12,946 bases of DNA, taken from assembly GCA_003156235.1 (NCBI GenBank), contig PMGP01000418.1:370-13315 (forward strand), read 5' to 3'. The translations under genes and the position numbers were made by a program. This document shows, one piece after another, positions 12,044-12,946 of the stretch. Every line of letters begins with the position of its first letter. Within the stretch, counting starts at the first letter, position 1. This stretch comes from Acidobacteriaceae bacterium. GTDB taxonomy: Bacteria > Acidobacteriota > Terriglobia > Terriglobales > Acidobacteriaceae. The notes under the pieces are model-generated. The model saw only the letters and a list, made by a program, of their open reading frames with translations, ran no database searches and had not been told where the DNA came from.

Positions 12044-12721
12044 ATGCTCGACATTCATTTGCCGCATAAGCTGCATGGAGCCGGGGAGTTTTTTCTCCAT
12101 CTGTTCACGATTACCGTGGGTCTGCTGATCGCGGTGCAGATAGAGAGCTTTGTGGAGTGGCGCCACCACCTTCATCTGTCCGAAGAAGCGCGCGTGGCTT
12201 TGCGCGCGGAGATCGCGCACAATCTGGAGGATTACAAGCAAATGCAGCCGGGATTGAAGCTGTGGCGCGCACAGATCGACGCCGACTTACAGGCGATGCA
12301 GCGCATCCAGGAGCACCCCGGCGACCCCAAGGCGCAACACGCCAGCATGAGCATCAACTCCAGTTCCGTCACCATGACCGACACAGCCTGGAAGACCGCG
12401 CAGATGACCGGCGCGCTGGCCTACATGCCCTACGAAGAAGCCGAACGCTACTCCGACATCTACAAAATGCAAGATGCGCTGCTTGCCCTACAACAAAAGC
12501 CGATGGAAGAGGTGGCCAACGCCAACGGCCTGATCGTGAAGTTTCATTGGGACAAGTCCGGCAAGATTACCACCGAGCAGGCCGGACAGATTGCTGAAAT
12601 ACTTGGCCGGATGCGGTTTGATCTGTCGATCGGGGATTCGTTGCTGGAAGCATGCATCGATCACAATCAGTCGTTTCTGGAAAACCGCAAGCCCCGCGAA
12701 GTCTACAGCACCACAAACTGA
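12044..12721 (+). CDS. Single-pass membrane-anchored protein, function unknown
   Basis: A 225-residue protein with one membrane helix near the N-terminus (about residues 16-36, FFLHLFTITVGLLIAVQIESF), followed by a long, polar, mostly helical region with coiled-coil-like stretches (SEEARVALRAEIAHNLEDYKQM; PYEEAERYSDIYKMQDALLALQ). The beginning MLDIHLPHK, short linker, then GEFFLHLFTITVGLLIAVQ resembles a widespread uncharacterised acidobacterial family as I recall it. I know of no assigned function. The ATG at 12044 fits the family start and follows an AGAGG site by 11 nt; the GTG at 12014 would add ten residues and is less likely. Confidence 0.75.
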   Translation: MLDIHLPHKLHGAGEFFLHLFTITVGLLIAVQIESFVEWRHHLHLSEEARVALRAEIAHNLEDYKQMQPGLKLWRAQIDADLQAMQRIQEHPGDPKAQHASMSINSSSVTMTDTAWKTAQMTGALAYMPYEEAERYSDIYKMQDALLALQQKPMEEVANANGLIVKFHWDKSGKITTEQAGQIAEILGRMRFDLSIGDSLLEACIDHNQSFLENRKPREVYSTTN

Positions 12722-12730
12722 CCCCTGACA

Positions 12731-12755
12731 ACTGACCACTGTTCACTGACCACTG
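12731..12755. repeat. Tandem ACTGACCACTG repeat
   Basis: Two exact copies of ACTGACCACTG start at 12731 and 12745 (14-bp period), with a looser copy (CTGACAACTG) just before. They lie between two convergent genes and run into the end of msrA, whose stop codon and last three codons fall within the repeat. Confidence 0.7.
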
Positions 12756-12946
12756 ATATGGCAGCTTGCCTGGCCGCGCTTTTCCAGGTAGCGCTGGTGG
12801 TACTCCTCGGCGCGCCAGAAGGTTTGCGCCGGCTCGACCTTCGTGACGATGCGCTTGGTGCGGCCCTCGGAGGTGAGTTGCACGATTTTAGCGCGGGCCT
12901 GCGCTTCCTGCTCCGGCGAATGGTAGAAGATGGCCGAGCGGTACTG
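12743..12946 (-). CDS. msrA: Peptide-methionine (S)-S-oxide reductase MsrA, C-terminal part, cut by window edge
   Basis: The last 67 residues of MsrA, which reduces methionine-S-sulfoxide in proteins with thioredoxin as electron donor. Recognisable pieces are QYRSAIFYHSPEQ at the start of the fragment, then EPAQTFWRAEEYHQRYLEKRGQASCHISGQ at the end. The EEYHQxYL motif and the C-terminal Cys62 (of the fragment) in ASCHI are typical; that Cys lies where some MsrA proteins carry a resolving Cys. The catalytic GCFW region lies beyond the window. The final SGQ and the stop TGA at 12743-12745 are encoded by a tandem intergenic repeat, so the original stop may have been slightly different. It converges on the 12044-12721 gene with 21 bp between them. 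Confidence 0.92.
   Translation of the reverse strand, partial: QYRSAIFYHSPEQEAQARAKIVQLTSEGRTKRIVTKVEPAQTFWRAEEYHQRYLEKRGQASCHISGQ

Noticed and set aside
1..12946. CRISPR array or intact transposase/integrase gene
   Set aside because: No regularly spaced repeats and no recombinase-like protein in any frame; the only tandem repeat is the short one at 12731-12755.

Overview
The window looks like part of a chromosome from a soil-type bacterium, most likely an Acidobacteriota (Terriglobales-like) member. This is an inference from the overall resemblance of the small membrane and hypothetical proteins and from the hairpin-rich intergenic repeats; no single gene proves it. Two flanking genes are cut by the window edges: der (ribosome-assembly GTPase) on the left and msrA (methionine sulfoxide reductase A) on the right, both on the minus strand.

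Left flank (1-1804): the 5' part of der; a type II toxin-antitoxin pair (Phd/YefM-type antitoxin plus VapC PIN toxin, minus strand) whose promoter, operator palindrome and start codon are packed into about 38 bp and look leaderless; a small conserved-looking hypothetical gene on the plus strand; and a complete tRNA-Arg(CCG) gene.

Centre (1805-10311): a compact minus-strand biosynthetic block. Read in the direction of transcription it encodes an acyl carrier protein, a 227-bp gap, then seven tightly coupled genes: FabF-type ketosynthase, a short ketosynthase-like partner lacking the active-site Cys, an AMP-binding acyl-activating-type enzyme, a left-handed beta-helix acyltransferase, a thiamine-diphosphate (ThDP) enzyme of the acetolactate-synthase/2-hydroxyacyl-CoA-lyase fold, a SAM methyltransferase of the O-methyltransferase type, and a short-chain dehydrogenase. 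The first four are joined by 4-bp ATGA overlaps and the rest are 10-16 bp apart. I read this as a small type II fatty-acid/polyketide-like pathway with an unusual carboligase step; the product is unknown. There is no phosphopantetheinyl transferase, dehydratase or thioesterase in the window, so these would have to come from elsewhere.

The block appears to sit in a genomic island. At 10268-10311, in direct orientation, there is a degenerate copy of the 3' half of the tRNA-Arg gene (34 of 44 positions identical without gaps, running from the anticodon stem to the end of the acceptor stem). This is the footprint expected from integration into a tRNA gene. No integrase is visible, so the island would be an old, immobilised one.

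Right flank (10383-12946): a GH108-like N-acetylmuramidase without a signal peptide, a seven-helix membrane protein, a 181-bp intergenic element bounded by 15-bp inverted repeats and full of hairpins, a single-pass membrane-anchored protein, and the C-terminal part of msrA, whose stop codon lies in a short tandem repeat.
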